Positions 46,631-58,269 are shown, counted from the stretch's first letter. The stretch is DNA of 64,000 nt from Xanthostigma xanthostigma (GCA_963575645.1 OY754468.1:9548001-9612000); one strand, 5' to 3'. A program made the numbers and translations. Notes: generated by a model not told the origin, from the letters alone.

Positions 46631-49600
46631 GTGACGTCACTATAAATCCAATATGGCGGACTTCTAAAGATGGCGGACTTATTTTATTATGCTTTCCTAC
46701 AATATGGGTATCAAATGAAAGGGCTTGCTGAGAATAACTCGAAAAATAAAGTGACGTCACTCTACATCCAATATGGCGGACTTCTAAAGATGGCGGACTA
46801 ATTTTATTATGTTTTCCTACAATATGGGTATCAAATGAAAGGGCTTGCTGAGAATAACTCGAAAAATAAAGTGACATTACTCTAAATCCAATATGGCGGA
46901 CTTCTAAAGATGGCGGACTAATTTTATTATGCTTTCCAACAATATGGGTATCAAATGAAAGGGCTTGCTGAGAATAACTCGAAAAATAAAGTGACGTCAC
47001 TCTAAATCCAATATGGCGGACTTCTAAAGATGGCGGACTAATTTTATTATGCTTTCATACAATATGGGTATCAAATGAAAGGGCTTGCTGAGAATAACTC
47101 GAAAAATAAAGTGACGTCACTCTAAATCCAATATGGCGGACTTCTAAAGATGGCGGACTTATTTTATTATGCTTTCCTACAATATGGGTATCAAATGAAA
47201 GGGCTTGCTGATAATAACTCGAAAAATAAAGTGACGTCACTCTACATCCAATATGGCGGACTTCTAAAGATGGCGGACTAATTTTATTATGTTTTCCTAC
47301 AATATGGGTATCAAATGAAAGGGCTTGCTGAGAATAACTCGAAAAATAAAGTGACATTACTCTAAATCCAATATGGCGGACTTCTAAAGATGGCGGACTA
47401 ATTTTATTATGCTTTCCAACAATATGGGTATTAAATGAAAGGGCTTGCTGAGACTAACTCGAAAAATAAAGTGACGTCACTCTAAATCCAATATGACGGA
47501 CTTCTAAAGATGGCGGACTAATTTTATTATGTTTTCCTACAATATGGGTATCAAATGAAAGGGCTTGCTGAGAATAACTCGAAAAATAAAGTGACGTCAC
47601 TCTAAATCCAATATGGCGGACTTCTAAAGATGGCGGACTAATTTTATTATGCTTTCCTACAATATGGGTATCAAATGAAAGGGCTTGCTGAGAATAACTC
47701 GAAAAATAAAGTGACGTCACTCTAAATCCAATATGGCGGACTTCTAAAGATGGCGGACTAATTTTATTATGTTTTCCTACAATATGGGTATCAAATGAAA
47801 GGGCTTGCTGAGAATAACTCGAAAAATAAAGTGACATTACTCTAAATCCAATATGGCGGACTTCTAAAGATGGCGGACTAATTTTATTATGCTTTCCTAC
47901 AATATGGGTATCAAATGAAAGGGCTTGCTGAGAGTAACTCGAAACATAAAGTGACGTCACTCTAAATCCAATATGGCGGACTTCTAAAGATGGCGGACTA
48001 ATTTTATTATGCTTTCCTACAATATGGGTATCAAATGAAAGGGGTTGTTGAGAATAACTCGAAAAATAAAGTAACGTCACTCTACATCCAATATGGCGGA
48101 CTTCTAAACATGGCGGACTAATTTTATTATGTTTTCCTACAATATGGGTATCAAATGAAAGGGCTTGCTGAGAATAACTCGAAAAATAAAGTGACAATAC
48201 TCTAAATCCAATATGGCGGACTTCTAAAAATGGCGGCCTAATTTTATTATGCTTTCCTACAATATGGGTATCAAATGAAAGGGCTTGCTGAGAGTAACTC
48301 GAAACATAAAGTGACGTCACTCTAAATCCAATATGGCGGACTTCTAAAGATGGCGGACTAATTTTATTATGCTTTCCTACAATATGGGTATCAAATGAAA
48401 GGGCTTGCTGAGAATAACTCGAAAAATAAAGTGACGTCACTCTACATCCAATATGGCGGACTTCTAAAGATTGCGGACTAATTTTATTATGCTTTCCTAC
48501 AATATGGGTATCAAATGAAAGGGCTTGCTGAGAATAACTCGAAAAATAAAGTGACGTCACTCTAAATCCAATATGGCGGACTTCTAAAGATGGCGGACTA
48601 ATTTTATTATGCTTTCCTACAATATGGGTATCAAATGAAAGGGCTTGCTGAGAGTAACTCGAAACATAAAGTGACGTCACTCTACATCCAATATGGCGGA
48701 CTTCTAAAGATGGCGGACTAATTTTATTATGCTTTCCAACAATATGGGTATCAAATGAAAGGGCTTGCTGAGAATAACTCGAAAAATAAAGTGACGTCAC
48801 TCTAAATCCAATATGGCGGACTTCTAAAGATGGCGGACTAATTTTATTATGCTTTCCTACAATATGGGTATCAAATGAAAGGGCTTGCTGAGAGTAACTC
48901 GAAACATAAAGTGACGTCACTCTACATCCAATATGGCGGACTTCTAAAGATGGCGGACTAATTTTATTATGCTTTCCAACAATATGGGTATCAAATGAAA
49001 GGGCTTGCTGAGAATAACTCGAAAAATAAAGTGACGTCACTCTAAATCCAATATGGCGGACTTCTAAAGATGGCGGACTAATTTTATTATGTTTTCCTAC
49101 AATATGGGTATCAAATGAAAGGGCTTGCTGAGAATAACTCGAAAAATAAAGTGACATTACGCTAAATCCAATATGGCGGACTTCTAAAGATGGCGGACTA
49201 ATTTTATTATGCTTTCCTACAATATGGGTATCAAATGAAAGGGCTTGCTGAGAATAACTCGAAAAATAAAGTGACGTCACTCCACATCCAATATGGCGGA
49301 CTTCTAAAGATGGCGGACTAATTTTTTAAGCTTTCCTACAATATGGGTATCAAATGAAAGGGCTTGCTGAGAATAACTCGAAAAATAAAGTGACGTCACT
49401 CTACATCCAATATGGCGGACTTCTAAAGATGACGGACTAATTTTATTATGTTTTCTTACAATATGGGTATCAAATGAAAGGGCTTGCTGAGAATAACGCG
49501 AAAAATAAAGTGACGTCACTCTAAATCCAATATGGCGGACTAATTTTATTATGCTTTCCTACAATATGGGTATCAAATGAAAGGGCTTGCTGAGAATAAC

Positions 49601-50375
49601 TCGAAAAATAAAGTGACGTCACTCTACATCCAATATGGCGGACTTCTAAAGATGGCGGACTAATTTTATTATGTTTTCCTACAATATGGGTATCAAATGA
49701 AAGGGCTTGCTGAGAATAACTCGAAAAATAAAGTGACATTACTCTAAATCCAATATGGCGGACTTTTAAAGATGGCGGACTAATTTTATTATGTTTTCCT
49801 ACAATATGGGTATCAAATGAAAGGGCTTGCTGAGAATAACTCGAAAAATAAAGTGACATTACTCTAAATCCAATATGGCGGACTTCTAAAGATGGCGGAC
49901 TAATTTTATTATGCTTTCCAACAATATGGGTATCAAATGAAAGGGCTTGCTGAGAATAACTCGAAAAATAAAGTGACGTCACTCTAAATCCAATATGGCG
50001 GACTTCTAAAGATGGCGGACTAATTTCATTATGCTTTCCTACAATATGGGTATCAAATAAAAGGGCTTGCTGAGAATAACTCGAAAAATAAAGTGACGTC
50101 ACTCTACATCCAATATGGCGGACTTCTAAAGATGGCGGACTAATTTTATTATGTTTTCCTACAATATGGGTATCAAATGAAAGGGCTTGCTGAGAATAAC
50201 TCGAAACATAAAGTGACGTCACTCTAAATCCAATATGGCGGACTTCTAAAGATGGCGGACTAATTTTATTATGCTTTCCAACAATATGGGTATCAAATGA
50301 AAGGGCTTGCTGAGAATAACTCGAAAAATAAAGTGACGTCACTCTAAATCCAATATGGCGGACTTCTAAAGATGG
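46631..50375. repeat. 120-bp satellite array, ~31 units, with ~480-bp higher-order period
   Basis: Units of 120 bp run in exact register for over 2.6 kb and continue after a 1-bp deletion (~49326) and a 17-bp deletion (~49533). Each has TGACGTCA (mutated in roughly a quarter), CCAATATGGCGGACTTCTAA, AGATGGCGGAC and TATGGGTATCAAATGAAAGG. Unit variants recur every 480 bp: the GTGACATTAC variant is at 46861, 47341 and 47821, and the TTATTTT variant at ~46679 and ~47159. A 240-bp pair is also duplicated at 48541 and 48781. This points to unequal exchange in blocks of four and two units. Because 120 is divisible by 3, one minus-strand frame stays open through many units. Confidence 0.97.
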
Positions 50376-50384
50376 TGACTAAGT

Positions 50385-50582
50385 TTTTGACGTGATAACG
50401 TCTTATAAATTGATGAAACATCAGCTGCACGCACGAAAAAGTGTAACGTTCCATAACGTTCCGCCTGACCCTGTGCGTGTAAGCGAGAGCGCAGTAATGT
50501 ATTATTAAATATGATATTCGAGCGGAATACGTTATCACGTAAAACTATCGTCCGTAAACCGACTTTACAGACAAGCAATTTT
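50385..50582. mobile_element. Family F element at the satellite border
   Basis: TTTTTGACGTGATAACGTC to GACTTTACAGACAAGCAATT, matching the copy at 15390-15597 almost throughout. It sits exactly between the 120-bp satellite (last unit broken at GATGGTGAC) and the 122-bp array. Confidence 0.85.
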
Positions 50583-50589
50583 TTTATAT

Positions 50590-51240
50590 AATAATGGTGT
50601 ACTTTTCATAATGTTTTATTATTTTACTTTACAAGAAAGTTTTCTAAAATGTTTTTTGAGGGAAAGTCGGCGCATGCGCAGAAGAGTTATAAGTTATAAA
50701 GTTGTTTGTATATAACAACGGTATACTTTTCATAACAGTTTATTATTCGATTTATTTTTACAAGAGTTTTGTATAATTTTTGGGAAAAATCGGCGCATGC
50801 GCAAAAGAGATACAAGCCATAGTTGTTTTTTATATAATAATGGTGTACTTTTTATAATGTTTTATTATTCTACTTTACAAGAAAGTTTTGTAAAATGTTT
50901 TTTGAGGGAAAGTCGGCGCATGCGCAGAAGAGGTATAAGTTATAAAGTTGTTTGTATATAACAATGGTATACTTCTCATAACAGTTTATTATTCGATCTA
51001 TTTTTACAAGTTTTGTATAATTTTTGGGAAAAATCGGCGCATGCGCAAAAGAGATACATGCCATCGTTGTTTTTTATATAATAATGGTGTACTTTTTATA
51101 ATGTTTTATTATTCTATTTTAAAGAAAGTTTTGTAAAAAATTCTTTGAGCTAAAGTCGGCACATATATGTTATAAAGTTGTTTTTATATAATAATTGGGT
51201 ACTTTTCATAACGGTTTATTTTTCTATCTGTTATTACAAG
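50590..51240 (+). repeat. ~122-bp tandem array, ~5 units in alternating types
   Basis: CGGCGCATGCGC or its variant occurs at 50668, 50791, 50914, 51035 and 51157, spaced 121-123 bp. Units alternate between GTTTTTTGAGGGAAAGTCGG and TTTTTGGGAAAAATCGG forms, giving a ~245-bp dimer. Single relatives are at 6498 and 46505. Its period nearly equals that of the neighbouring satellite, although the sequences differ. Confidence 0.9.
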
Positions 51241-51689
51241 AAAGTTATGAATTTTTTTTTCTAAACTCATAATTTCAGAAATATTTTGAAAACAAATCTG
51301 TTATTCTTTTGTTCTGAAGATGTTAGTTATGTTTAATTTTTGCATGACACAATAACATATTACATAGAGAACCATGAATTTATTAAAATTATATTTTCCT
51401 TTCTGTGTTTAATTATTTTCAACTGTTATTTTTACTTAGAATAAGTAAATTAAGTTATACTATATTATTCTCCAAGTGTCGTTAAATATATACACCGATT
51501 TTCAAGCAAAACACCGGGGTATATGACGTAAAATTTCGCGCCTTGTAATTCTTGAATTACTTGGGCATATACTCCCACTGGTTTAAATTAACTTTTATTT
51601 ATCTGATGATGTCTATAGGTATATATATTTTAATATTTTTTATCAATTGTCTACTATTTTTTATCAATTGTCTGTTATTGTTTATTTTT

Positions 51690-51785
51690 ACTTATTTATT
51701 TACTTTGTGTTATGAATTGACGAACCTTCCTGCGGTTTGCATGTTATTTATAAAGGTTAATAAATTTATTATTGTTATTATTTAC
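51690..51785 (+). mobile_element. Non-LTR retrotransposon 3' tail
   Basis: TGACGAACCTTCCTGCGGTT then GTTATTTATAAAGGTTAATA and a TTATTG-rich tail match the 3' UTR of the element at 42720-43680 (GACGAACCTTCCTAC, then AAGGTTAAATAC). Only the last ~100 bp survive. Confidence 0.7.
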
Positions 51786-52509
51786 TATCACAGTGACGTC
51801 ACGAGTCGTTTTCGCGCGAAAATTCAAAATGACAAAATTAAAAATCGTTTTTGTGGCACTATTTGGTTATAAAATATTATTATTAAAATTGTAGTGCTTC
51901 TATATCACTTAAGGATTCATTTAAAACACTTTTCAAAAAACGATGTAATACCCTATTGATTAAAAGAATCATAAAGTCAAGCAAGACGGCCATATAAACA
52001 ATGTCTTACGGTTCCGTATCCGAAGAGTACCCAACGGGACCTTATGATTAAGTTCCCGCTGTCCGTCCGTCCATCTGTCAGCATACTTAAATTACTATTA
52101 ACATTCTAACTTATTACTTCTTTCGGACTCTTCAATAAAGTAAATATCACAGAACATACTGTTCTGTGGTAAATATGTCATTGTTTCAGAATCATTACTC
52201 ACATTTGTCACGGTGTTGAAGACATCAGTTCATTTCTAAAATAATGTCGAAAATTAATTAGAAATAATACTTTACCATCCCAACGCTGCATGGATAATGT
52301 TGCTTAACATAAAATACATTGACATTCTGTAGATATAGTACAGTAAAGCATCGATCTTACGTAAAACAAATGATCAACGTAGAACGCTGCTATTGACGCA
52401 TTGGCCGCCTCTATTTTAATTTTCTAAGTAGAAATTCCGTTAAAAACTTAGTTGCGATTTTAATTATCTGTATTGATTTATTATTAACATGAATATTAAA
52501 AATAACAGC
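51786..52509. other. Unassigned sequence
   Basis: GTGACGTCACGAGTCGTTTT occurs at about 51793, and a GGTTCCGTATCCGAAGAGTA phrase near 52010 resembles the ends of the repeat at 52510-53094. No coding was recognised. Confidence 0.4.
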
Positions 52510-53094
52510 CAAGTAGGAGTCGGACTCACGCAACGAGGGTTCCGTACAAACTTGTAGGTATGTAAATAGTTCGTCCATCACGGAAATCGAGTCTCGAAGA
52601 TTTTCCCCGCTTAGTCATTGAAAAACTGTTGTCCTCATACATCGACAAACGTCGCGGTCAGTTTGCCAACTAAGCGTATAACTGCAGTGATTTAAGATGG
52701 ACTACTGAACTGTATTGTAACTCGTGGCTATATATGATAGTCTAGTTGTCGTACCGTGTTGTATTCGAGAGTTTTCATATTGTGCTGTATAAACGAATTG
52801 TTAGCGGATCATGCTTGTTTTGTATTAGAACTGTTACTATGTACTTTCGTAGCATGTTGTTGCGGTTTAAAAAAATTACTTTTTTCCTTGATGTAACTAC
52901 GAATTTACGATTTTCGGATTTTTTCCTTTGCTTGTGCCATAAGACATTGCTTCTTGCCAAATTTCATGATTCTAGGTCAACGGGAAGTACCCTATAGGTT
53001 TTGAATCCCAATTGAGTCTTGACAGACAGAAGGGTGCAACAGAGTAATCCTATAAGGGTTCCTTTTTTTCTTTTGAGGTACGGAACCCTAAAAA
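52510..53094. repeat. Dispersed repeat with GGGTTCCGTAC-type inverted ends
   Basis: GAGGGTTCCGTACAAACTTG near 52547 and GAGGTACGGAACCCTAAAAA near 53076 form short inverted ends. The type (AGTCGGACTC near the start, TGACAGACAGAAGGGT near the end) is common in insect genomes as a non-coding element. Internal open frames (52746-52997) have no domain. Confidence 0.55.
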
Positions 53095-53296
53095 TAGTAA
53101 TATCTTAACCGTAATCATAGGACGACTGGCAGTCTCGGGCGTTTAGTAGAAGCCGCCCTTTTTTACTGATTTTGAAGCGTAAAAATGTAATAATAATAAG
53201 TTCCTCTATAACTCCTCTATGAAAATTTTGAATCTAGTCCTACCTTTTGCCATATTTTTGACTTGAAGCCAGGTAGTTCCTTTGTTCGATAATTTC

Positions 53297-53565
53297 TCAC
53301 GCACAGTTCTTCTTCAGGATATTTTTTGATCTTCCTCTTTTTCGGTATCCCTGTGGGTTCCAATCCAAAGCTATCTTCGCTATGTCGTCATCTGTCTTTC
53401 TCAGCGTGTGTCCTATCCAATTCCATTTCCTACGTTTTATAGTTATACAGATTTGTTCAAGACATACACGTTTCCAAAGTTCGTTGTTCGAGACGTGTTC
53501 ATACCATTTCACCTTGAGGATTGCTCTGAGACATTTGTTTATAAAAAATGTAAAGTACCTATAAT
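53297..53565 (-). pseudogene. Non-LTR retrotransposon C-terminal fragment
   Basis: The minus strand reads FFINKCLRAILKVKWYEHVS, then NNELWKRVCLEQ, IKRRKWNWIGHTLRKTDDDI and ALDWNPQGYRKRGRSKN. The order 'iNkCLR.ILki.W......n..LW......i...i..RkW.WIGHtLRk......ka..WNPqG.RkRGRPk.tW' is the well-known end of a class of insect non-LTR reverse transcriptases. The upstream domains are missing and the frame ends in KKNCA, so this is an inactive remnant of a family different from those at 11.4 and 42.7 kb. Confidence 0.88.
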
Positions 53566-53923
53566 CTAGTTTTTTTTAACATTCGGATTACCTTCGTTTT
53601 TTACAGACCGAATTAACGAGGCTCTACCATACAAGATTTTGACACACAACGACCAACTTTTCACTTCGTTCTTATGAGTTTGGCTTCTTGCAGACATTGT
53701 AAACAAATTCTCTTGTCTTATCTTTCAACTTCTATCACTTTCCAACCCGTGTGTGCATTTGTTTTATCGATCTTTTGACTGTCACACCAAATTCTATCCC
53801 CCCTCCCCCCGTGGTGCTTATGGCTTTGTTGTTTTCAATAACTTTATATTTTTGTGAAGTATTCCAATCAAGTGTAAATGATTTAACGAACAATTCAAGG
53901 GTACAAATTATAAAATTTGTATG

Positions 53924-54140
53924 TCCGAGCAGGGTGGAGTAGTGGTGAGAGCACTAGACTCGCATTCCTGTACCGGCCATCTTGTTGAGGTTTTCCATGG
54001 TTTCCCTCAATAATTCCAGATAAATATCGAACTGGTTCCTTATTCACGACCATGTCAAACTCCTGTGCTAAAAATTTGCCTACCTTATCAAAATGTCCTA
54101 AAATTCTTTCATTCGCCCATTGCTATTAAATAAGTGGAAG
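53924..54140 (+). mobile_element. SINE copy with internal deletion (B box lost)
   Basis: It starts CCGAGCAGGGTGGAGTAGTG, keeps the A box and GACTCGCATTC, then jumps to CCTGTACCGGCCATCTTGTT. About 85 bp with the B box present at 12699-13126 is gone. It ends TTAAATAAGTGGAAGT, directly joined to a Helitron fragment. Confidence 0.85.
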
Positions 54141-54416
54141 TGTCGCATGCTCTACCGATTGAGGCACCTGAGGTTGTGTTCTCACAACGCTAATATGATT
54201 ATATCTAGTTAGTGCATTTCACATGAATAGAAGCTTATTTTCGAGATACATTTTGCAACATTTTTCATTAAAGCTCCGTTCCTAATGGTCGTAGTGTAAT
54301 ATTATATAGCCTATAGCCTTCCTCGATAAATGGGCTATCCAACAAAAAAAATTTTTTTCAATTTGAACCAGTAGTTCCTAAGATTAGCGCGTTCAAACAA
54401 ACAAATTCTCAAGTAA
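54141..54416 (-). mobile_element. Helitron family A fragment with partial tRNA-Lys-like part
   Basis: GTCGCATGCTCTACCGATTG is the 5' half of the tRNA-Lys-like segment (inverted), followed by the family A 5' region (AACCAGTAGTTCCTAAGATT near 54366). The join to the SINE at 54140 is abrupt. Confidence 0.65.
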
Positions 54417-54496
54417 TTAATAATTAGTTTCCATTTATCTATACTAATATATAAAGCTATATTAGTATAGATAAATGGAAACTAATTATTAATTAC
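54413..54496. repeat. Perfect 39-bp-arm palindrome of Helitron 5' termini
   Basis: 54413-54451 and 54458-54496 are exact reverse complements separated by six bases (TAAAGC). Each arm contains ATCTATACTAATATA, the family A Helitron 5' end, so two 5' ends lie head to head. Confidence 0.9.
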
Positions 54497-54499
54497 TTT

Positions 54500-54620
54500 C
54501 TATATTTTTAGATCAGTTCTGAAGACGATCCAAATCCGGATCAAAACATTAATGTATTAATTATATTTTTTTGTTAATATATTTGTCTGAAAGTATTGGT
54601 CGATAATTTTATTTATTGCT
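54500..54620 (+). mobile_element. Penelope-like terminal fragment with hairpin motif
   Basis: CTGAAGACGATCCAAATCCG then GATCAAAACATTAATG keeps the hairpin but has AAAA in place of GAAA. The right end ATTGGTCGATAATTTTATTT matches that of 16507-16740. Confidence 0.5.
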
Positions 54621-55150
54621 CCTGCAATTAATACACTTAAAATAGTTGTGAAACTTATGCAAATGTTTGTGTTAGTAATAAAATATTTTGTAGTTGCATT
54701 TTTATCAATAACGTATTTTCGTGTCAATTTTAAAAACAGCATTTTTTCAATTTCATTTCATTTCTGTCGACGCGTTGGATTTTATATCCCCACAGAGTGT
54801 AATTTATTAGGGAAGTATGGCCGCTGTGTATTATAAATAATACTCCGCATATTGTCTGCGGCCAGCTTTCAGCTATAAATTCAATCCGGCGCATACATTA
54901 TTATTATGTTGTGTTAACACCTCACGAACAGACCAATGACTGTCAGTGTTTCCCCTCCCCCGGGGGCGTATCATCAAATCATCGTTAATATCGACTTCCA
55001 TCATAATGTGGATTATTTTTGTCACATCTATATTGTTCATTCTCGCATTATACTACAGTAGAAATATTCTAAATTATAAAAAAGTTGATACGTCTACAGC
55101 GAAGCTTCATGTGCAAACACTAAATACTAAATAAAAAGGGGCGTGGAAAG
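54621..55150. other. Unassigned sequence
   Basis: No element or coding region was recognised. Confidence 0.4.
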
Positions 55151-55745
55151 GGCGTGTCTATTAAATTTCTCCTTCAACGCATTCGTATTTATTTACTCTA
55201 CCCGTCGGCCAATGAGTTTCCCGTTATAAACATTTGTAAGTCAAGTAAACACTACACTGAAAAGGGCGTGTCTATTGAATTTCTCCTTCAACGCATTCGT
55301 ATATCTACTCTACCCGCCGGCCAATGAGTTTCCCGCTAGCAAACATTTGTAACCGAAGTAAACACTAAACTGGAAAGGGCGTGTCTATTGAATTTCTCCT
55401 TCAACGCATTCGTATTTACATACTGTACCCGCCAGCCAATGATTTTCCCGCTAGCAAACATTTGTAATCCAAGTAATCACTACACTGAAAAGGGCGTGTC
55501 TATTGAATTTCTCCTTTAACGCATTCGTATTTATCTACTCTACCCGCCGGCCAATGAGTTTCCCGCTAACAAACATATGTAACCCAAGTAAACACTACCC
55601 TGAAAAGGGCGTGTCTGTTGAATTTATCCTTCAACGAATTCGTACATCTACTCTACCCGCCGGCCAATGAGTTTGCCGCTAGCAAACATTTGTAACCCAA
55701 GTAAACACTACCCTGAAAAGGACGTGTCAATGAAATTTCTTCTTC
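55151..55745. repeat. ~114-bp minisatellite, ~5.2 units
   Basis: GGCGTGTCTATTGAATTTCT starts units at 55151, 55265, 55378, 55493, 55610 and 55720 (truncated). Each unit also has CCTTCAACGCATTCGTATTT and CGGCCAATGAGTTTCCCGCT. CCAAT/ATTGG boxes and GGGCGTGTC motifs recur with each unit. Confidence 0.95.
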
Positions 55746-55749
55746 AACA

Positions 55750-57870
55750 AGCTTGAAAAGACGTCTCCTGTGAAGCGAGCACTTAAAAGCAATTAAGAAA
55801 ACCAGCGCTAGAAAACTAGTAGTGAAATCTAGCGGCAAATCCAGCCTCGTGTGCAGCGGTCTTAAATATACATTTTGAATATTGTACAAGTGAATAAAAG
55901 CATTTTTATTGGAATCATGTTTTGAAAGCTAAAACTTTCATAATTAACTAATAAACTCTTTTATAGAAAAATAACGTTACTTTCACAACACGTAATTGAT
56001 ATTTTCAACTTGTTGGTATTTGCAGTACGTGCTTTTAGAACGGAGATATTATGAGTGGAATAATGTGAGGTTATGTAATGGAGTACATGTGATATTACAA
56101 AAACAGTTTAAATGTTATTATTATACAGTAGACACTTATACAGTACTGAGTGCTTTTGTATCAATCAACATAATATTCACTTTTCATGTTAAATTTGTCC
56201 ATTTTATTCAAGGTATATTAAATAGTAAGCTAACTAATATCTCTATTAGATGTACATTGGATTCTAGCTGCAAATTATAAGATGGTAGTAATAACGTCAA
56301 ATTGTACCAAAACTTCTATTTCGGTACAATTTGTTAGGCAGTAATAGATTATACATATTATGTGCGTAACTAGTAGTGATGCCACGAACAGTGATTTTGC
56401 CGAATAACGAATGTTCGGCCACGTTCTCGGCCCAAGCGGCCGAATGTTCGGAAAAACAATCTTGTTTGACAACATACCGTCATAGTTCAGCCATTTTGCA
56501 CAAATTATATACAGAAACCTTTCTCGTTTATCACTCTTTCTATTAGTGAAAACCCTTTTCAAAATCCGTTGTGTGATTTAGAAGAAATAAGCGGAGAAAC
56601 AGACAGAGTAAAGCAATGACTTTGTTTTATACTGTGTAGTAATACTTAACTAACAAACTAATTTATAATAATAATTTATTACTTCCAGAAAAAATACATT
56701 GATATATAAACGAACAAAATATTACACAAAAATTAAAGTACCTATATATAGGTTCCTTCCGAATATCCAAATTTCGAAGTGAATTTTGTTTGTTAAGATT
56801 AATCATATCCATACAAAATATTTGTTGAATAATAAAAAAATAGTTCATAATTATAGATTCACATTGTGCGAGGAAGAACACCACAAATGAAAAACGGCTA
56901 TACACATGTGGTGGGAGAGCGGGTTTTTTTTGTGGAAGAACGGGTCATTTTCGATAGATGAGTTTAATCCATAGAGATATAAGTGACTGGTGCGTATGTT
57001 TGCCATAAGTGAGTGTCTACAGTTAAGAGAGACAACGCTGCAGAAGTTCAGACTCTCTCTCACTCTCTCAGAAGCACTCGTTGGCTGATGTTTGACACAT
57101 ATGCTGTTTTGAAATTAATTTTAATTGTCAATTTAAGGACATCGAGTCGTTTTTGTCTGAACTGTTGATCTGTAGCAAACCTATTTACTTGTAAATATTA
57201 CTAATCATATGTTCTTTCATATGGCCATTTATAATGGGTACTTGAAATATTAAAACAAACTAGTCAAAACTTTTTACCATTTTGCATTTAAAGTATGTCA
57301 TTGAAGAATGAACCGAAATAAACATTAATACTTAACACTCACAACTTTATAACCTTATAAAAAAAACTAAAGCTAGACCATCAAGAAGATATGAGTATTC
57401 TAATAACACCTATATACACTATTTTAATCACTTAAAGGAAATACTAAGCACGAATATCAAGAAGACAGTATTCTAATGCAATAATATCTTTTATAAACGA
57501 AAACCAGAAATTTGTTTACTCAAATCAACATTGTTTTGCATTATTAGTTACTACAGAGATAAGGAACTGTTCTCTCTATTAATTGCAGACACTTTCACTG
57601 CTCACTCGCGTACTCTATTGTAATATCTCTATGGTTTAATCACACCAGCTGTGCCGGAGGTAGTGTTAGTTAAAAGTATTTTTTGTGTCACAATTTCATC
57701 AAAGGGAGTATCTACATTGGATTTAACTCGTTCGTTTGTCATTTGATTTTGTTTGTATGTATGTAGGTATTACAAATTATATTTGAAAAGTGCATCGAAA
57801 TATTAATAATATAAGTATCTATTGAATTCAATTTCTGATGAGTAACTCGTTTTTAAGCGTTTTTATTTAG
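55750..57870. other. Unassigned sequence
   Basis: At 56370-56450 the segment GTAGTGATGCCACGAACAGT then GGCCGAATGTTCGG resembles a hAT left end, but the partner end was not found. The rest has no recognised element. Open frames at 55996-56280, 56275-56562 and 56663-57063 have no known domain. It is one of the longer low-repeat stretches. Confidence 0.45.
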
Positions 57871-57939
57871 CTTGACTTCGTATATTTCTTTGTTTCAAAT
57901 CTTGGGACAGCTTTTTCAACTAATTCCTGTTATCCGATT

Positions 57940-58170
57940 GAGTTGAAATTTTGCATACGTATATGTAGTTCGATTTTAATGAAATTTTATAAAGGTGTCT
58001 ATCTTGATACAACTTACGCTATAGGATAGTTTTTATTAAATATTTTGTACAAAATTACGATGTTTTTTAAAAAAAGAACTGTTTTAGTACCAAGTAGCGA
58101 CATCTGTTATAATTCGTTCAAAGCAAAACGGTGAAATACGTGGATCAATCTAAATAAATATTGTGCCGAC
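57940..58170 (+). mobile_element. Helitron-like repeat (family C), partial
   Basis: TACAACTTACGCTATAGGAT, ACAAAATTACGATG and ACTGTTTTAGTACCAAGTAG are shared in inverted order with the copies at 58270-58912 and 62008-62444. Confidence 0.5.
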
Positions 58171-58269
58171 TAAGACTATAATATCTTAAATCTTTGCTGT
58201 AGGACGTATATGAATGATATGCGTTTAAAAATTGAATATATTGGTTTATGATTCGAATAATTTATACTG

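Noticed and set aside
46584-50342. Long minus-strand repeat ORFs as a repetitive protein gene
   Set aside because: The open frames exist because a 120-bp unit without stops in one frame is tandemly repeated; there is no unique start, signal, tail or splice context, and frames break at each indel.
46631-50375. CRISPR array
   Set aside because: Units are near-identical throughout with no unique spacers, and the window is eukaryotic.
51552-51872. 106-residue hydrophobic protein
   Set aside because: Runs through a retrotransposon 3' tail and T-rich sequence; the apparent membrane character reflects T-rich codons.
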